Assembly: GCA_029782215.1 (NCBI GenBank)
Contig: JAKOVD010000032.1
Span: 1-64,000, forward strand
Reading direction: 5' to 3'
DNA from: Chloroflexota bacterium
GTDB lineage: Bacteria; Chloroflexota; Anaerolineae; J102
Length of the DNA stretch: 64,000 nt
In this document: positions 18,168 to 27,499 of the stretch, in pieces
How the letters are laid out: each line of letters begins with the position of its first letter
Numbering within the stretch: position 1 is the first letter of the stretch
Notes under the pieces: model-generated
Told to the model about the DNA's origin: nothing
The model's database searches: none
The model's input: the letters and a program-made list of their open reading frames with translations, nothing else
Made by a program: the position numbers and the translations under genes

Positions 18168-19151
18168 ATGCTCACCAATCGCCGCATCCAGGTCCTTGCC
18201 GTGCTCCTGGTCGTGCAGCTCGCCATCCTGGCCGTGGTCTACTGGCCCCGGCCCACGCAGGCCACCAGCGCGCCTGTTTTCGCCAACCTCAGCAGCGCCG
18301 ACGTCAACGCCCTCACCATCAGCGACAACGGCGGCAAAGAGGTCAAACTTGCCAGGAAGGGCGACGGCTGGGTCTTGCCCGAGGCAGGCGACTATCCGGC
18401 CAAGAACGAGGTCGTCAGCGGCCTCGTCGATAAGCTCGTCGCCCTCAAGACGGGACGATTGGTGGCGCAGACCGCCGCCACCTACGGCCGTCTGCAGGTC
18501 GCGGCGGACAACTTCGCCCGCCGTCTCGTCCTGGAGACCGCCAAGGGCGACCAGTACACGCTGTATCTCGGCACGGCGCCCAGCGCCGGCGCTACCCATT
18601 TTCGTCTGGACGGCCAGGATCAGGTCTACCTCACCAGCGATCTGGCCACGTTCGACGCCGGCGTCGAGCCTGGCAGCTTCATCGATACCGCCTACCTGAA
18701 GATTCCCAGCGCCGATATCGCCACCCTCAAAATCGAGAACGACAAGGGCACGCTCGACTTCACCCGGCAGGGCGACCAATGGGCGCTGGCCGGCCTACCC
18801 TCCGGCCAGGCCCTCGACCAGGGGACCGTGCAGACGCTCCTGGCGCGCCTGTCGGCGCTGGCAATGACACGGCCTCTGGGCACGACGGCCGACCCCGCCT
18901 GGGGGCTGGCTCCCGCCAAGACCACGGTCACCATCGGCACACAGCCCGCGCAGGGTGAAGGCAAGACCTACACGCTCCTGATCGGCGCCAGGGACGCCGC
19001 GGCCAACGCCTACTATGTCAAGTCCTCGGAGTCGCCCTACTACGTGCAGGTCGCAGCCGTCAGCCTGGATGAGTTCACCGGGAAGGGCATATCCGATTTC
19101 ATCGCCACGCCCACCCCGGCGCCTGCGGCCTCATCCACACCTGCGCCCTGA
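18168..19151 (+). CDS. DUF4340 exported/anchored protein of the Gld-type ABC operon
   Basis: A 327-residue protein with one N-terminal helix (QVLAVLLVVQLAILAVVYW) and a repeated beta-rich extracytoplasmic region: NALTISDNGGKEVKLARKGDGW and ATLKIENDKGTLDFTRQGDQW are two copies of the DUF4340 unit. The C-terminus is a short Thr/Pro/Ala-rich tail. GGAGG lies 7 bases before the ATG, and the start is 2 bases after the permease stop. DUF4340 proteins are regularly found after GldG-type genes (family knowledge), so it probably belongs to the same envelope complex. No enzymatic motif is visible. Confidence 0.85.
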   Translation: MLTNRRIQVLAVLLVVQLAILAVVYWPRPTQATSAPVFANLSSADVNALTISDNGGKEVKLARKGDGWVLPEAGDYPAKNEVVSGLVDKLVALKTGRLVAQTAATYGRLQVAADNFARRLVLETAKGDQYTLYLGTAPSAGATHFRLDGQDQVYLTSDLATFDAGVEPGSFIDTAYLKIPSADIATLKIENDKGTLDFTRQGDQWALAGLPSGQALDQGTVQTLLARLSALAMTRPLGTTADPAWGLAPAKTTVTIGTQPAQGEGKTYTLLIGARDAAANAYYVKSSESPYYVQVAAVSLDEFTGKGISDFIATPTPAPAASSTPAP

Positions 19152-19339
19152 GGGCCGGTGATGAGCGCCGGCGCGGTTTCGTTTTCGTTTGGCCGCCGCC
19201 CGCGCTGGCGCTATGATCAGCCTGGCGAACAGTCCTGGCGGGCGCAAGGCAGCGCTCACCAGCTCCTGCAACGTTCAGCGGGGACGTTCTTTCGGTCCTG
19301 CCGGAACCTACTCGATTGTCTGGAGCGAGCGCCACGACC

Positions 19340-20758
19340 ATGAACAAGGATGAATCCACCTCCACGCCCAAACGGGTCTCCGTTCTTGAGCAGACCCACC
19401 TGAAGCCCGTGGCCGAGCGCCGGGCGATGGGCAAAGCCCTGCGCCAGCAGACGCCGCGCGCTGCACACGGCGAGTGGCGGCCACGTGCGCAGCGGGCCGA
19501 TCCCGTCGAGCTGCTGATCGAGAACAGCAAGGGCCGCGCCGAAGAACTCGTCCCCATCCGCTACGGCCGCATGATGGCGAACCCCTTTGCCTTCTACCGG
19601 GGGGCCGCGGCAATCATGGCCTACGATCTGTCGTCCACCCCCAACACCGGCGCCAACGTGATGGCCTGCGGCGACTGCCACCTGCTCAATTTCGGCGGCT
19701 TCGCCACCGCCGAGCGCAAGCTCATCTTCGACATCAACGATTTCGACGAAGCCGCCATTGCGCCCTGGGAATGGGACGTCAAACGGCTGGCCGCGAGCTT
19801 CGTCATTGCCGGGCGAGCCAACGGCTTCACCGCCGCCGACTGCAAGGAGGCGGGTTGGCTGGCGGTGCAGGGTTATCGCCAGACCATGGCCGCCTATGCC
19901 GAAAGGCCCGTGCTCGAGACCTGGTATGACGCCATTGAGTGGGACGAGATCATGGCGAACATGCGGGACAAGGAGATGAAGCGATTCTATACCAGGAAGG
20001 CGGAGGCGTCGATGGCAGAAAGCGCGCACGAGAAGGAATTCGCGCGCCTTGCCGCTTCGCAGGGGTATCCGGCCCGCATCATCGACCAGCCGCCCCTCAT
20101 CTACCACTACGGCGATATGCGCGATGAGGCGTTCGCCGGCATGGTGCGGGCCTCCCTACAGGATTACATCAGCAATCTGCCCCTCGAAAGGGTGCTGCTC
20201 GTGAGAAGGTACGAGATCGTCGACGTCGCCATCAAGGTGGTAGGCGTCGGCAGCGTGGGCACCCTGTGCGGCATCGTCCTCCTCATGTCAGGCAACCAGG
20301 AGCCGCTGTTCCTCCAGTTCAAGGAGGCCCAGCAATCGGTCCTGGAGCCCTACGCCGGGGCCAGCCTGTTCACGCACCACGGCCAGCGAGTGGTCATCGG
20401 CCAGAAGCTCATGCAGGCGGCCAGCGACCTGTTCCTGGGTTGGGGCACCGGCGCCGGAGCGCTGCACAGGCACTTCTACATCCGCCAGCTACGTGACGCC
20501 AAGATCAAGCCCGTCATCGAGGTTATGTCAGCGTTCAATCTGAAGGGTTACGCCGGGCTGTGTGGCCGGGCGCTGGCGCGGGCGCACACCCGTTCCGGCG
20601 ACGCCGCCGTCCTCAGCGGCTACATGGGGACAAGCACAGCCTTCGAGGACGCCCTGGCTGGCTTCGCCGTGGCCTACGCCGACCAGAACGAGAAGGACCA
20701 TGCAGCGCTTGTGGAAGCCGTGCGCACGGGAAGGCTGGCGGCCAACATGGTAGAATAG
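19340..20758 (+). CDS. DUF2252 family protein
   Basis: A 472-residue DUF2252 protein. Recognisable segments are RYGRMMANPFAFYRGAAAIMAYDL, VMACGDCHLLNFGGF, LIFDINDFDEAAIAPWEWDVKRLAAS and a C-terminal LCGRALARAHTRSGD. The H-x-x-N-F-G and D-x-N-D-F-D motifs recall the catalytic and metal-binding loops of aminoglycoside-phosphotransferase/kinase folds, so an unidentified phosphotransferase is possible, but this family has no established function. ATG at 19340 is taken as start; a TTG at 19316 follows no clear ribosome site either. The gene stands between the Gld-type operon and a DUF4337 membrane protein, with a 24-bp gap to the latter. Confidence 0.8.
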   Translation: MNKDESTSTPKRVSVLEQTHLKPVAERRAMGKALRQQTPRAAHGEWRPRAQRADPVELLIENSKGRAEELVPIRYGRMMANPFAFYRGAAAIMAYDLSSTPNTGANVMACGDCHLLNFGGFATAERKLIFDINDFDEAAIAPWEWDVKRLAASFVIAGRANGFTAADCKEAGWLAVQGYRQTMAAYAERPVLETWYDAIEWDEIMANMRDKEMKRFYTRKAEASMAESAHEKEFARLAASQGYPARIIDQPPLIYHYGDMRDEAFAGMVRASLQDYISNLPLERVLLVRRYEIVDVAIKVVGVGSVGTLCGIVLLMSGNQEPLFLQFKEAQQSVLEPYAGASLFTHHGQRVVIGQKLMQAASDLFLGWGTGAGALHRHFYIRQLRDAKIKPVIEVMSAFNLKGYAGLCGRALARAHTRSGDAAVLSGYMGTSTAFEDALAGFAVAYADQNEKDHAALVEAVRTGRLAANMVE

Positions 20759-20782
20759 CGTATCCACCCGGAACGCAAAGCC

Positions 20783-21493
20783 ATGGAGTCTTTGGACGAG
20801 TTGACCACGCACGAGCCAACGCCGGACCATGAGGGCAGATCGCTCGCATCCCGCCTGCTGTCGCAGGAGGAACAAGTCAGCAAGTTCGACCGCTGGATCG
20901 AGTTCCTGTCTGCGATCGTGCTGGCCCTGGCGACCGTCGCCACAGCCTGGTGCGGTTACCAGGCCTCACAATGGAGCGGGGACCAGACGAACCACATGGC
21001 CGCGGCCAATGACGCCCATGTGGAAGCGGCGCGGTTGAGCAATGAGGCCACACAGTACAAGAGCCTTCATGCCAGTCTTTTCGTGGCTTGGGCGGCAGCC
21101 GTCAGCCAGGACAACACCAGGCTGTCCGACTTCCTGTTCCAGCGCTTCCCGGGACCACTGAAGACAGCTTCCGAGGCCTGGCTCGCCACAAAACCACTGC
21201 AAAACCCCGATGCGCCCGCCTCGCCCTTCGACATGCCCGAATACGTGCTGCCGCAGAATGAGCAGGCTCGCCAGTTGGAACAGACGGCCTCCAAAGAATC
21301 AGAGATGGCCGACACCGCCAACGAAGCATCAGACCACTACGTTCTGCTGACCGTCATCTTCGCCTCGGTGCTCTTCTTTGGCGGCATCAGCGGCAAATTC
21401 CAGTCACAGATCATCGACCTGGCGATGCTGGCGGTCGCCGCCCTGGTGTTTGTGACCGGCCTGGGCGTGATGCTCACCTTCCCCATCCAATAG
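20783..21493 (+). CDS. DUF4337-like integral membrane protein
   Basis: A 236-residue protein. There is an N-terminal helix (WIEFLSAIVLALATVATAWCGY, about 37-58), then a long Gln/Glu/Ala-rich extramembrane segment likely to be helical (about 60-175). Two closely spaced helices follow near the C-terminus (HYVLLTVIFASVLFFGGIS and LAMLAVAALVFVTGLGVML). The arrangement fits the DUF4337 family, of unknown function. The Trp-Cys-Gly-Tyr-Gln-Ala motif after the first helix is characteristic. It follows DUF2252 closely and may be cotranscribed. No catalytic motif is seen. Confidence 0.75.
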   Translation: MESLDELTTHEPTPDHEGRSLASRLLSQEEQVSKFDRWIEFLSAIVLALATVATAWCGYQASQWSGDQTNHMAAANDAHVEAARLSNEATQYKSLHASLFVAWAAAVSQDNTRLSDFLFQRFPGPLKTASEAWLATKPLQNPDAPASPFDMPEYVLPQNEQARQLEQTASKESEMADTANEASDHYVLLTVIFASVLFFGGISGKFQSQIIDLAMLAVAALVFVTGLGVMLTFPIQ

Positions 21494-21527
21494 ACCTTTG
21501 TCATCGTCGTAACGACTGAAGTCGCCA

Positions 21528-21800
21528 CTATGAGGGGGAACCGCGGCGCTGCCCGCGCACCCTCGCCTTCGCGTCCTCTTCAGCGCGGTTCTTGGGCGGC
21601 GCCGCCGTGGCAAGCGAGGCCAGAAGCCGGGCCGTGGCCGCGGCGATCTCGTCGACGGCGGCATTGAACGCCGCTTCGTTCACCTGCGAAGGCTTGTTGA
21701 AGCCGCTGACCTTGCGCACGAACTGCAGCGAAGCGGCGCGCACCTGCGTCTCGTTGGCAGGAGGCTCGAAGTTGAACAGGGGCTTGATGTTGCGGCACAT
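21528..21800 (-). CDS. DUF2277 family small protein
   Basis: A 90-residue protein starting MCRNIKPLFNFEPPANETQVRAA, the DUF2277 signature, followed by QFVRKVSGFNKPSQ and AAFNAAVDEIAAATARLL. The ATG at 21800 is preceded by AAGGAGG at 5 bases, which settles the start against a longer open frame. The C-terminus is basic and extended (KNRAEEDAKARVRGQRRG). The family is widespread in bacteria and has no known function. The single Cys2 near the N-terminus is conserved in the family. Confidence 0.85.
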   Translation of the reverse strand: MCRNIKPLFNFEPPANETQVRAASLQFVRKVSGFNKPSQVNEAAFNAAVDEIAAATARLLASLATAAPPKNRAEEDAKARVRGQRRGSPS

Positions 21801-22079
21801 GGGCGCCTCCTTCTGCATCTGCCAGGGAACGGGGGATCGGAGCGAGGGGACGAGGGGCAAACATGGTGGGGTCGAGTTTAGCGCACCTGCAAGCCCGGGC
21901 CAAAGGCCATCGCGACGCTGGCGCACAGTGGGCCTGTCCTGACGCGCCGTGCCTGCGCCTGGGCGCCGCTGGCATCGCACGGACATGTGCTGTAAACTAC
22001 AGTCAAGGCTTTGTCCGGTCTACAGATCCCTGTTTTCACACCTGTGGTTGGGAGCGTCCGCTCCCGGGGATAATTGCAT

Positions 22080-23348
22080 ATGACCACGGCACCCACGCTT
22101 GCCCCAGTCCCGGCCCCGTCCGGCTTGCTGCGCGGCCGGACTTATCAGATCTACATCGTCGCCTTCATGGGTATGGTGGCGATGATGGACCAGTACCTGT
22201 CCAGCATTGAGAGCACCGCCATCCCCTACCTGTTGGCCGACTATCACATCACGGCGGCGCAGTTTGCCGCGTTGAAGGCGCGATTCCTGATCGTGACCTT
22301 CTTCGTGTTTGGCCTGAACGCCCTCAACGACCTCCTGGGCCGCAAACCGGCCATCCTGGTGCTCATCCTGCTGATGGGCGTGTCGTCGCTGGGCATCGTC
22401 CTGTTCACGCCCTCACTCCTTTGGTTCATGGTCTTCTACGCCGCCGCCATGTTTGCCACGGTGTCGAACATGTGGACCATTCCCGTGGGCGAGGAGGCGC
22501 CGGCGGCAAGGAGGGCCCGGTACACCGCCACCGTGTTCGCCATCAGCCTGATCCCGCTGCAGGCCTATGTGCCGCTCTACCTGCTCCAGCACCTGGGCTT
22601 GAACTGGCGCTGGATGTACGGCATCACCTTCGTCTTCATGCTGCCGACGCTGGTGACGTGGCTGTTCATGCGGGAGACAGGGCGCTACCGTGAGGTGAAA
22701 GCCGCGCGCCCGCAGCCCCTGGGCTGGCGCGACCTCATCGGGCTGAACAGGTTCGCGCGGGCCGATGTTCGCTACATCGCCCTGGCCACGGCCATCGCCA
22801 CCGGCGTCCTGATCGTCATGACCCTGGTGTTCTGGGCAGGCTACTTCTTCATGCAGGTGCGGGGCTATACGCTGGCGCAGTGGTCGACCGTGATGTTTAG
22901 TTTGCTGACGCTGGAAATCGTGGGCGGGCTGAGCGGCGGCTGGCTGATGGACCGCTTGGGGCGGAACCGCATGTTCGTGGCCGCCGGGTTGGGCCTGGCC
23001 CTGGCCCTGGCTGCCCTGGGCCTGGCGCCAGCCGGCCTGCTCGCCCCCGTCTACGTCTGCGCCGGCTTTTTCATCGGCATCATCTCGGCCTGGCTCTTCG
23101 TCTACATCCCCGAGATCTTCCCGACCGAGCGCCGGGGCACCTGCACAGGTTGGGTGATGTCGCTTGCCCGCCTTTCCTATGTGTTGGGGCCGGCCCTGGC
23201 CAGCCTGCTCCTGCGCACCTTCCCCACGATGACCGGCTTCTGGGTGGCCGCGGGCCTGTTCATGCTCATTCCGACCGGCCTTGTCCTCCTGGCGCGCCCC
23301 TTCGAGACCCGCGCTCTGGAGCTGGAGGAGATCGCCGAGCGTCGTTAG
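22080..23348 (+). CDS. Major facilitator superfamily transporter
   Basis: A 422-residue, 12-helix MFS carrier. The loop 2-3 signature appears as GLNALNDLLGRKPAIL (D-x-x-G-R-K/R) and its second-half equivalent as GGWLMDRLGRNRMFV. IPEIFPTERRGTCTG resembles the PESPR-like motif of sugar-porter-type members. The substrate cannot be told from sequence. ATG at 22080 is chosen; the ribosome site is modest (GGGATAA), with a short GGGAGCG-tc-CGCTCCC hairpin just upstream and a CTGTAAACTACAG palindrome at about 21989-22001 as possible regulatory sites. The stop overlaps that of the convergent regulator by four bases. Confidence 0.85.
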   Translation: MTTAPTLAPVPAPSGLLRGRTYQIYIVAFMGMVAMMDQYLSSIESTAIPYLLADYHITAAQFAALKARFLIVTFFVFGLNALNDLLGRKPAILVLILLMGVSSLGIVLFTPSLLWFMVFYAAAMFATVSNMWTIPVGEEAPAARRARYTATVFAISLIPLQAYVPLYLLQHLGLNWRWMYGITFVFMLPTLVTWLFMRETGRYREVKAARPQPLGWRDLIGLNRFARADVRYIALATAIATGVLIVMTLVFWAGYFFMQVRGYTLAQWSTVMFSLLTLEIVGGLSGGWLMDRLGRNRMFVAAGLGLALALAALGLAPAGLLAPVYVCAGFFIGIISAWLFVYIPEIFPTERRGTCTGWVMSLARLSYVLGPALASLLLRTFPTMTGFWVAAGLFMLIPTGLVLLARPFETRALELEEIAERR

Positions 23349-26300
23349 CCAGCGCCGGCACGCGGCGCCAGCAAAACATCCTTCCAGTAGCCTCCACCAC
23401 CCAGGGGTGAGGAAGGATACAGCCTGACCCGAGGCTTGGCCAGGTAGGCGTTGTCGTGGTAGCGCGCAGGAAAGAGAGGTGCTTCCTGCATCAGCAGGGC
23501 GTCGGCCTGCTGGTAGAGCTGCAGGCGCTCGCCCTGGCTCTGCGTACGTCCGGCCTGGTCGATCAGGCGCTCGTAGTCGGGATGGCTCCATCCCGTCAGG
23601 GTCTGTGTCGTGCGGAACGCCTGGCGCAGGTAGGCGTCCGGGTCGCCGTAAGTAGGGCCGCCGTTCATGCCCATGAGGTGAGGTGACTCCTGGGAAATGG
23701 ACCGCCAGTACGCCGTCCACTCCAGGCTGCGGTGGTTGACGGTGATGCCGAGCTGCTGGAGCCAATGGGACGCCTGGTAGTGGGTGACGACGTCGCAGTC
23801 GGGCGTGTAGAACTGGAGCATCTCGACTGGCGGGCAACCTCTGCCCCCAGGGTAGCCGGCTTCGGCCAGGAGCCAACGGGCGCGTTCGGGGTCGTAGGGC
23901 AAGCCGATGGCGGGCGAATGGCCGGGCATGCCGGGAGGGATGAAGCCGCCATAGGGGGGTTTTGTGATGTCCGCACCGCCCAGGATGGTCGTCTGTTCGC
24001 GGTCAAACGTCATGGCCAGCGCCTGCCGCACGCGCGCATCGTCGAAAGGAGGGCGCCTGGTGTCGAAGCAGTTGATGTAGGTGGTGAACAGAGGATACTG
24101 CCAGTACTCGTCCGGGTGGCGCCGCCGCGCCCAGGCGAAGCCCTCGCGGGTCCAATTCAAGAGGGTCAGGATGTCAATACGGTCCTGCTCGTAAAGCTCC
24201 AGGTAAGTCTGCCAGCCCACGGGCTGGCGGAAATAGAGCGCCTCGACTTGGCCGAGGTTGCCGGCGCTGCGGCCGTGATAGGCCGGATTGCGCACGAAGT
24301 GCATGACATCGCCGGCAGCGTCCCAGCGCTCCAGCAGGAAGGGTCCATTGCTGACCACGTGGCTGGGCGTCGCCCAGGCATCGCCCCAGTGCGCGACCAT
24401 GTGGCGCGGCACAGGTCCCGCCAGCGGGTGCGAGAGCAGGTGCAGGAAGTAAACGGCCGGCTGCACCAGCTTCACCACCAACGTGTAAGGGTCCGGAACC
24501 TCCAGGCCCGCCTGCTTGAGGTCGGCGGCGATCCCGCGATCGAGAATCTTGCCGCCCTTGATGTCATACAGGGGATCGCCGCGGGCTAGGGCCCGGCTGG
24601 GACCGTGCCGCCAGGCGTAGGCGAAATCGTGCGCCGTCACCGGCTCCCCATCGCTCCAGCGCACATCGTCGCGCAAATGGAAAACGTACGTCCGGCCCCC
24701 GTCCTTGATCTCCCAGCGGTGCGCCACGTCCGGCACGATGCTCAGGTCCGGCGTTTCCTCCACCAACCCGCTGAACAGGTCGGGAATGTGGTCGAAGGTG
24801 GGCTCGACATTGCGCGGCGCCAATCCCCACACGATTCGCAGCGGCTGCTCCGCCGCGCCCCCCGTCCGCCCATTGGCCGCCTCCGTCTGGCTCCAGAGCC
24901 GGAAGCCCTCCGCATACGCCGCCTGCGACTCCTCATAGGCCATGCGCTCGTGGTGCGTCAGCCCCAGCCGCATGTGGATGGCCGCCGCCTGGGCGCCATC
25001 CCCCGCTGCCTCTGCCAGCGCCAGCGCTCGCCCATACGCCGCCAGCGCCTGCCCGTCGGCGTACAGCAGCCGCGCCTGGTCCCCCGCCGCCAGGTAATAG
25101 GTCAATGCCCGTTCCCCCTCGCCTGCCAGGTCGAAGTGCAAAGCCAACTGCGGCGCGATCTCCCGCGCCTGGGCGAAGTACAGCTTCTCGAGGATGGCCG
25201 CCACCTGCCCGTGCCGCTGCCGGCGCTCTGCCTCGCCCAGCCGCTCGTACGTGGCCTGCCGGAACAGGCTGTGCCGGAAGCGAAACCTGTCGAGCCGCTC
25301 CCCCGCCACCGTCGCGCTCCCCGCCTCCGCCACCAGCCCGTGCACCCGGTCCAGCTCGCCGCTAAGCAGCGCTGTCACCTGCTCCGGAGCCCGCCCCAGC
25401 GCCGCCGCCACCGTCTGCACCAGGAACGTTTCCCCCTCCACGCTCGCCACCCCCAGCAGTCCGAGCAAATCAGGCGCCAGCCGCCCCAGCCGCGCCTCGA
25501 TCATCCCCTCCGCCCGCATGGGCGCCTCCCCCCAGTCCGGCGCCCGCCGCTGCAGCCATCCCCGCCCTTCCTCCCAGGCAATCACACCCCGTTCCGCAAA
25601 TTCCGCCAGCATCTCCACTGTGAACAGGGCGTGCCCTTCCGTGTGCGCAAACAGCGCCTCCCTGAAGGCTGCTCCCAGCTCGTTGGGCTCGGCATCCACC
25701 AATTCCCCGACAAACGCCCGCCGCTCCCCCTCGTTCAGCCGGTTGAGGTTGAGCGGCTGCACCCCGGTCAGCCGCTTGCACTCAGCCACCAGGAACCTCA
25801 GCGGATGCGGCTTCCCCTCGCGGCTGACGTCCACCTCCTCCGGCCGGTACGCCCCCACCACCAGCAGCCGCACCCCGGCCAGCCCCTGCGCCAGGTGGTA
25901 CAGCAGTGACACCGACTCCGCATCCACCCAGTGCAGGTCGTCCAGCAGCACCAGCAGCGGCCGCCGCCCCGCCAGCCCCGCCAGAAAGGCCGCCGTCTGT
26001 TCCTGGAGCTGGCCCCGTCGCAACATCCCCCGTCCCCGCCCCCGCTCCACCACCGTGCGCAGCGCCGCCAGCCAGTCCGGCTCCCCTTCCACCGCCGCCG
26101 CCGCCCGCGCCAGCAGCTCCTCACCTGACGCCAGGACGTCTACCAGGTCCGGGGCCCGCCCCACCAGGGCGTCCACCGCCAGCGGCAGCGTCTCCCACAG
26201 ACGCTGCGCCTGCATCTCGTCCAGCAGCCCCATCTCGTAGCCCCGCCGCGCCTCCCCCGTCAGCAGGCCCAGCACCTGGCGAAAAGGCAGGTAGGGATCG

Positions 26301-27403
26301 CCGCTGCCGGCAAAGGCGTTGCCCTGCCCCCAGGCCGCCAGCAGCGCCGGATGGCGCACCTGCGCTTCGCGCGCGAAGCGTCGCAGCAGGGCCGTCTTGC
26401 CCGCCCCCGCTTCCCCCGCCACGAACATGATCTGCCCCTCTCCTGCCAGGGCTCGCCCCAGCCGGCCGTGCAGCTCCGCCAACTGCGCCTCCCGGCCCAC
26501 GAAGGGGTTAGAAGTCCGACTTCTTCGGAGAAGTCGGACTTCTGCTGGTTGAACCTCTCTGCGCTCCAGCAGCAGGGGCCGCAGCTCTGCTTCAGGCTGC
26601 ACCCCCCGCACCCTCCCGGCCCGGATGTCCGCCGCCAGCGCCCGCGTCCCCGGCCGCGGCTCGACGCCGATCTCCACGCGCAGCAGCCGGCTGCACGTCT
26701 CGTAGTAGGCCAACGCCTCGCTGCGATGCCCCGTCAGCGCCAGCAGTCGCATCACCCGCTGGTGCGCCGCTTCCTGCCACGGCGCCAGCTCCGCCCAGCG
26801 CCGCGCCGCCGCCAGCGCCTCCTCCAGCCGCCCCTGCGTCTCGCCGCAGCCGGCAAGCCGACGCAGCGTCTCCACCGCCTCGCGCTCGAGCTGCGCCCGC
26901 CGCAGCGCCAGCCACTCCTCGAAGGCCGCGCTGTCGGTCAGCGAGAACCCCGCCAGCAGCGACCCGCGGTACAGGGTGGCGGCGTCCGTCAGGGTCTGGC
27001 GGCAGACCTCACAGGCGGCCAGGGCCTCATGCCCATGCCGGCGGCAGGCTGCCAGCGCCACCTGGAACGCCTCCACGTCTGTGCTCAGGTCCAGGGCGGG
27101 ATTCAGCTCCAGGTTGTGCTTGTCCCCCACCAGGAACGGCGCCTCGTCCGGCGTGTCCAGCACCCGCCGCAGGTTGTGCAGGGCCTGATTCAGGCTGTGG
27201 CGCGCCCGCGCCTCGTCCTTATCCGGCCACAACAGCCCCGCCAGAGCCTCGCGGCGCTGCGGTTCGCGGCCTTCCAGGGCCAGGTAGGCCAGCAGACCGC
27301 GCACCTTGTCTGACTCGAAGCGAACCGTGTCCGCGGCGTCCAGCATCCGTCCCGCACGCAGAACAGCAAACCCTCCGAGCAACTGGATGGCAAGGACCGG
27401 CAT
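23345..27403 (-). CDS. BTAD - AAA ATPase - family 5 solute-binding fusion regulator
   Basis: A 1352-residue protein. Residues 1-90 are a winged-helix output-like domain (LQLLGGFAVLRAG, LRRVLDTPDEAPFLVGDKHNLELN) and 95-245 a BTAD helical repeat domain, as in SARP/AfsR-type activators. After a hairpin-encoded linker (about 287-298) comes an AAA/NACHT-like ATPase: Walker A GEAGAGKT near 330 and Walker B LLVLLDDLHW near 484. A TPR-like region follows (about 720-830). Residues from about 854 to the end form a complete extracellular solute-binding protein family 5 domain (oligopeptide/nickel type) without a signal peptide. By analogy with SgrR (DNA-binding plus SBP_bac_5) it may sense a small ligand in the cytoplasm. 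The ATG at 27403 has GAGGAA 8 bases upstream. Confidence 0.85.
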   Translation of the reverse strand: MPVLAIQLLGGFAVLRAGRMLDAADTVRFESDKVRGLLAYLALEGREPQRREALAGLLWPDKDEARARHSLNQALHNLRRVLDTPDEAPFLVGDKHNLELNPALDLSTDVEAFQVALAACRRHGHEALAACEVCRQTLTDAATLYRGSLLAGFSLTDSAAFEEWLALRRAQLEREAVETLRRLAGCGETQGRLEEALAAARRWAELAPWQEAAHQRVMRLLALTGHRSEALAYYETCSRLLRVEIGVEPRPGTRALAADIRAGRVRGVQPEAELRPLLLERREVQPAEVRLLRRSRTSNPFVGREAQLAELHGRLGRALAGEGQIMFVAGEAGAGKTALLRRFAREAQVRHPALLAAWGQGNAFAGSGDPYLPFRQVLGLLTGEARRGYEMGLLDEMQAQRLWETLPLAVDALVGRAPDLVDVLASGEELLARAAAAVEGEPDWLAALRTVVERGRGRGMLRRGQLQEQTAAFLAGLAGRRPLLVLLDDLHWVDAESVSLLYHLAQGLAGVRLLVVGAYRPEEVDVSREGKPHPLRFLVAECKRLTGVQPLNLNRLNEGERRAFVGELVDAEPNELGAAFREALFAHTEGHALFTVEMLAEFAERGVIAWEEGRGWLQRRAPDWGEAPMRAEGMIEARLGRLAPDLLGLLGVASVEGETFLVQTVAAALGRAPEQVTALLSGELDRVHGLVAEAGSATVAGERLDRFRFRHSLFRQATYERLGEAERRQRHGQVAAILEKLYFAQAREIAPQLALHFDLAGEGERALTYYLAAGDQARLLYADGQALAAYGRALALAEAAGDGAQAAAIHMRLGLTHHERMAYEESQAAYAEGFRLWSQTEAANGRTGGAAEQPLRIVWGLAPRNVEPTFDHIPDLFSGLVEETPDLSIVPDVAHRWEIKDGGRTYVFHLRDDVRWSDGEPVTAHDFAYAWRHGPSRALARGDPLYDIKGGKILDRGIAADLKQAGLEVPDPYTLVVKLVQPAVYFLHLLSHPLAGPVPRHMVAHWGDAWATPSHVVSNGPFLLERWDAAGDVMHFVRNPAYHGRSAGNLGQVEALYFRQPVGWQTYLELYEQDRIDILTLLNWTREGFAWARRRHPDEYWQYPLFTTYINCFDTRRPPFDDARVRQALAMTFDREQTTILGGADITKPPYGGFIPPGMPGHSPAIGLPYDPERARWLLAEAGYPGGRGCPPVEMLQFYTPDCDVVTHYQASHWLQQLGITVNHRSLEWTAYWRSISQESPHLMGMNGGPTYGDPDAYLRQAFRTTQTLTGWSHPDYERLIDQAGRTQSQGERLQLYQQADALLMQEAPLFPARYHDNAYLAKPRVRLYPSSPLGGGGYWKDVLLAPRAGAG
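26510..26543. repeat. 34-bp perfect hairpin repeat inside the regulator gene
   Basis: Two 15-bp arms (AGAAGTCCGACTTCT and its exact complement) separated by TCGG. It is translated in frame as EVRLLRRSRTS in the linker between the BTAD and AAA domains. The arms are themselves nearly palindromic, as in dispersed extragenic repeats. Confidence 0.75.
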
Positions 27404-27470
27404 TTGTGGGTTCCTCGCGCACAATGACGTGAGGCCGGCTAACGGCCACAAAAGACTCGTCTTATCGTGC

Positions 27471-27499
27471 ATTATAGAGCGAACAAGGGGAGATTTCAA
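27471..27499 (-). promoter_or_regulatory. Strong sigma70-like promoter of the BTAD-AAA-SBP regulator
   Basis: On the minus strand TTGAAA (27499-27494), a 17-base spacer and TATAAT (27476-27471). Transcription would begin near 27464, about 60 bases before the ATG. The rest of the 387-bp gap to the RCC1-type gene (27500-27790) shows no recognisable element or clear plus-strand promoter. Confidence 0.65.

Noticed and set aside
22413..23876. A 487-codon minus-strand frame covering the MFS gene and the end of the regulator
   Set aside because: Low-complexity His/Gln/Arg composition and antisense to an intact MFS transporter.
24605..25909. A 434-codon plus-strand frame within the BTAD-AAA-SBP gene
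   Set aside because: Pro/Arg/Gln-rich shadow of the opposite strand, where the true protein has AAA and TPR-like sequence.
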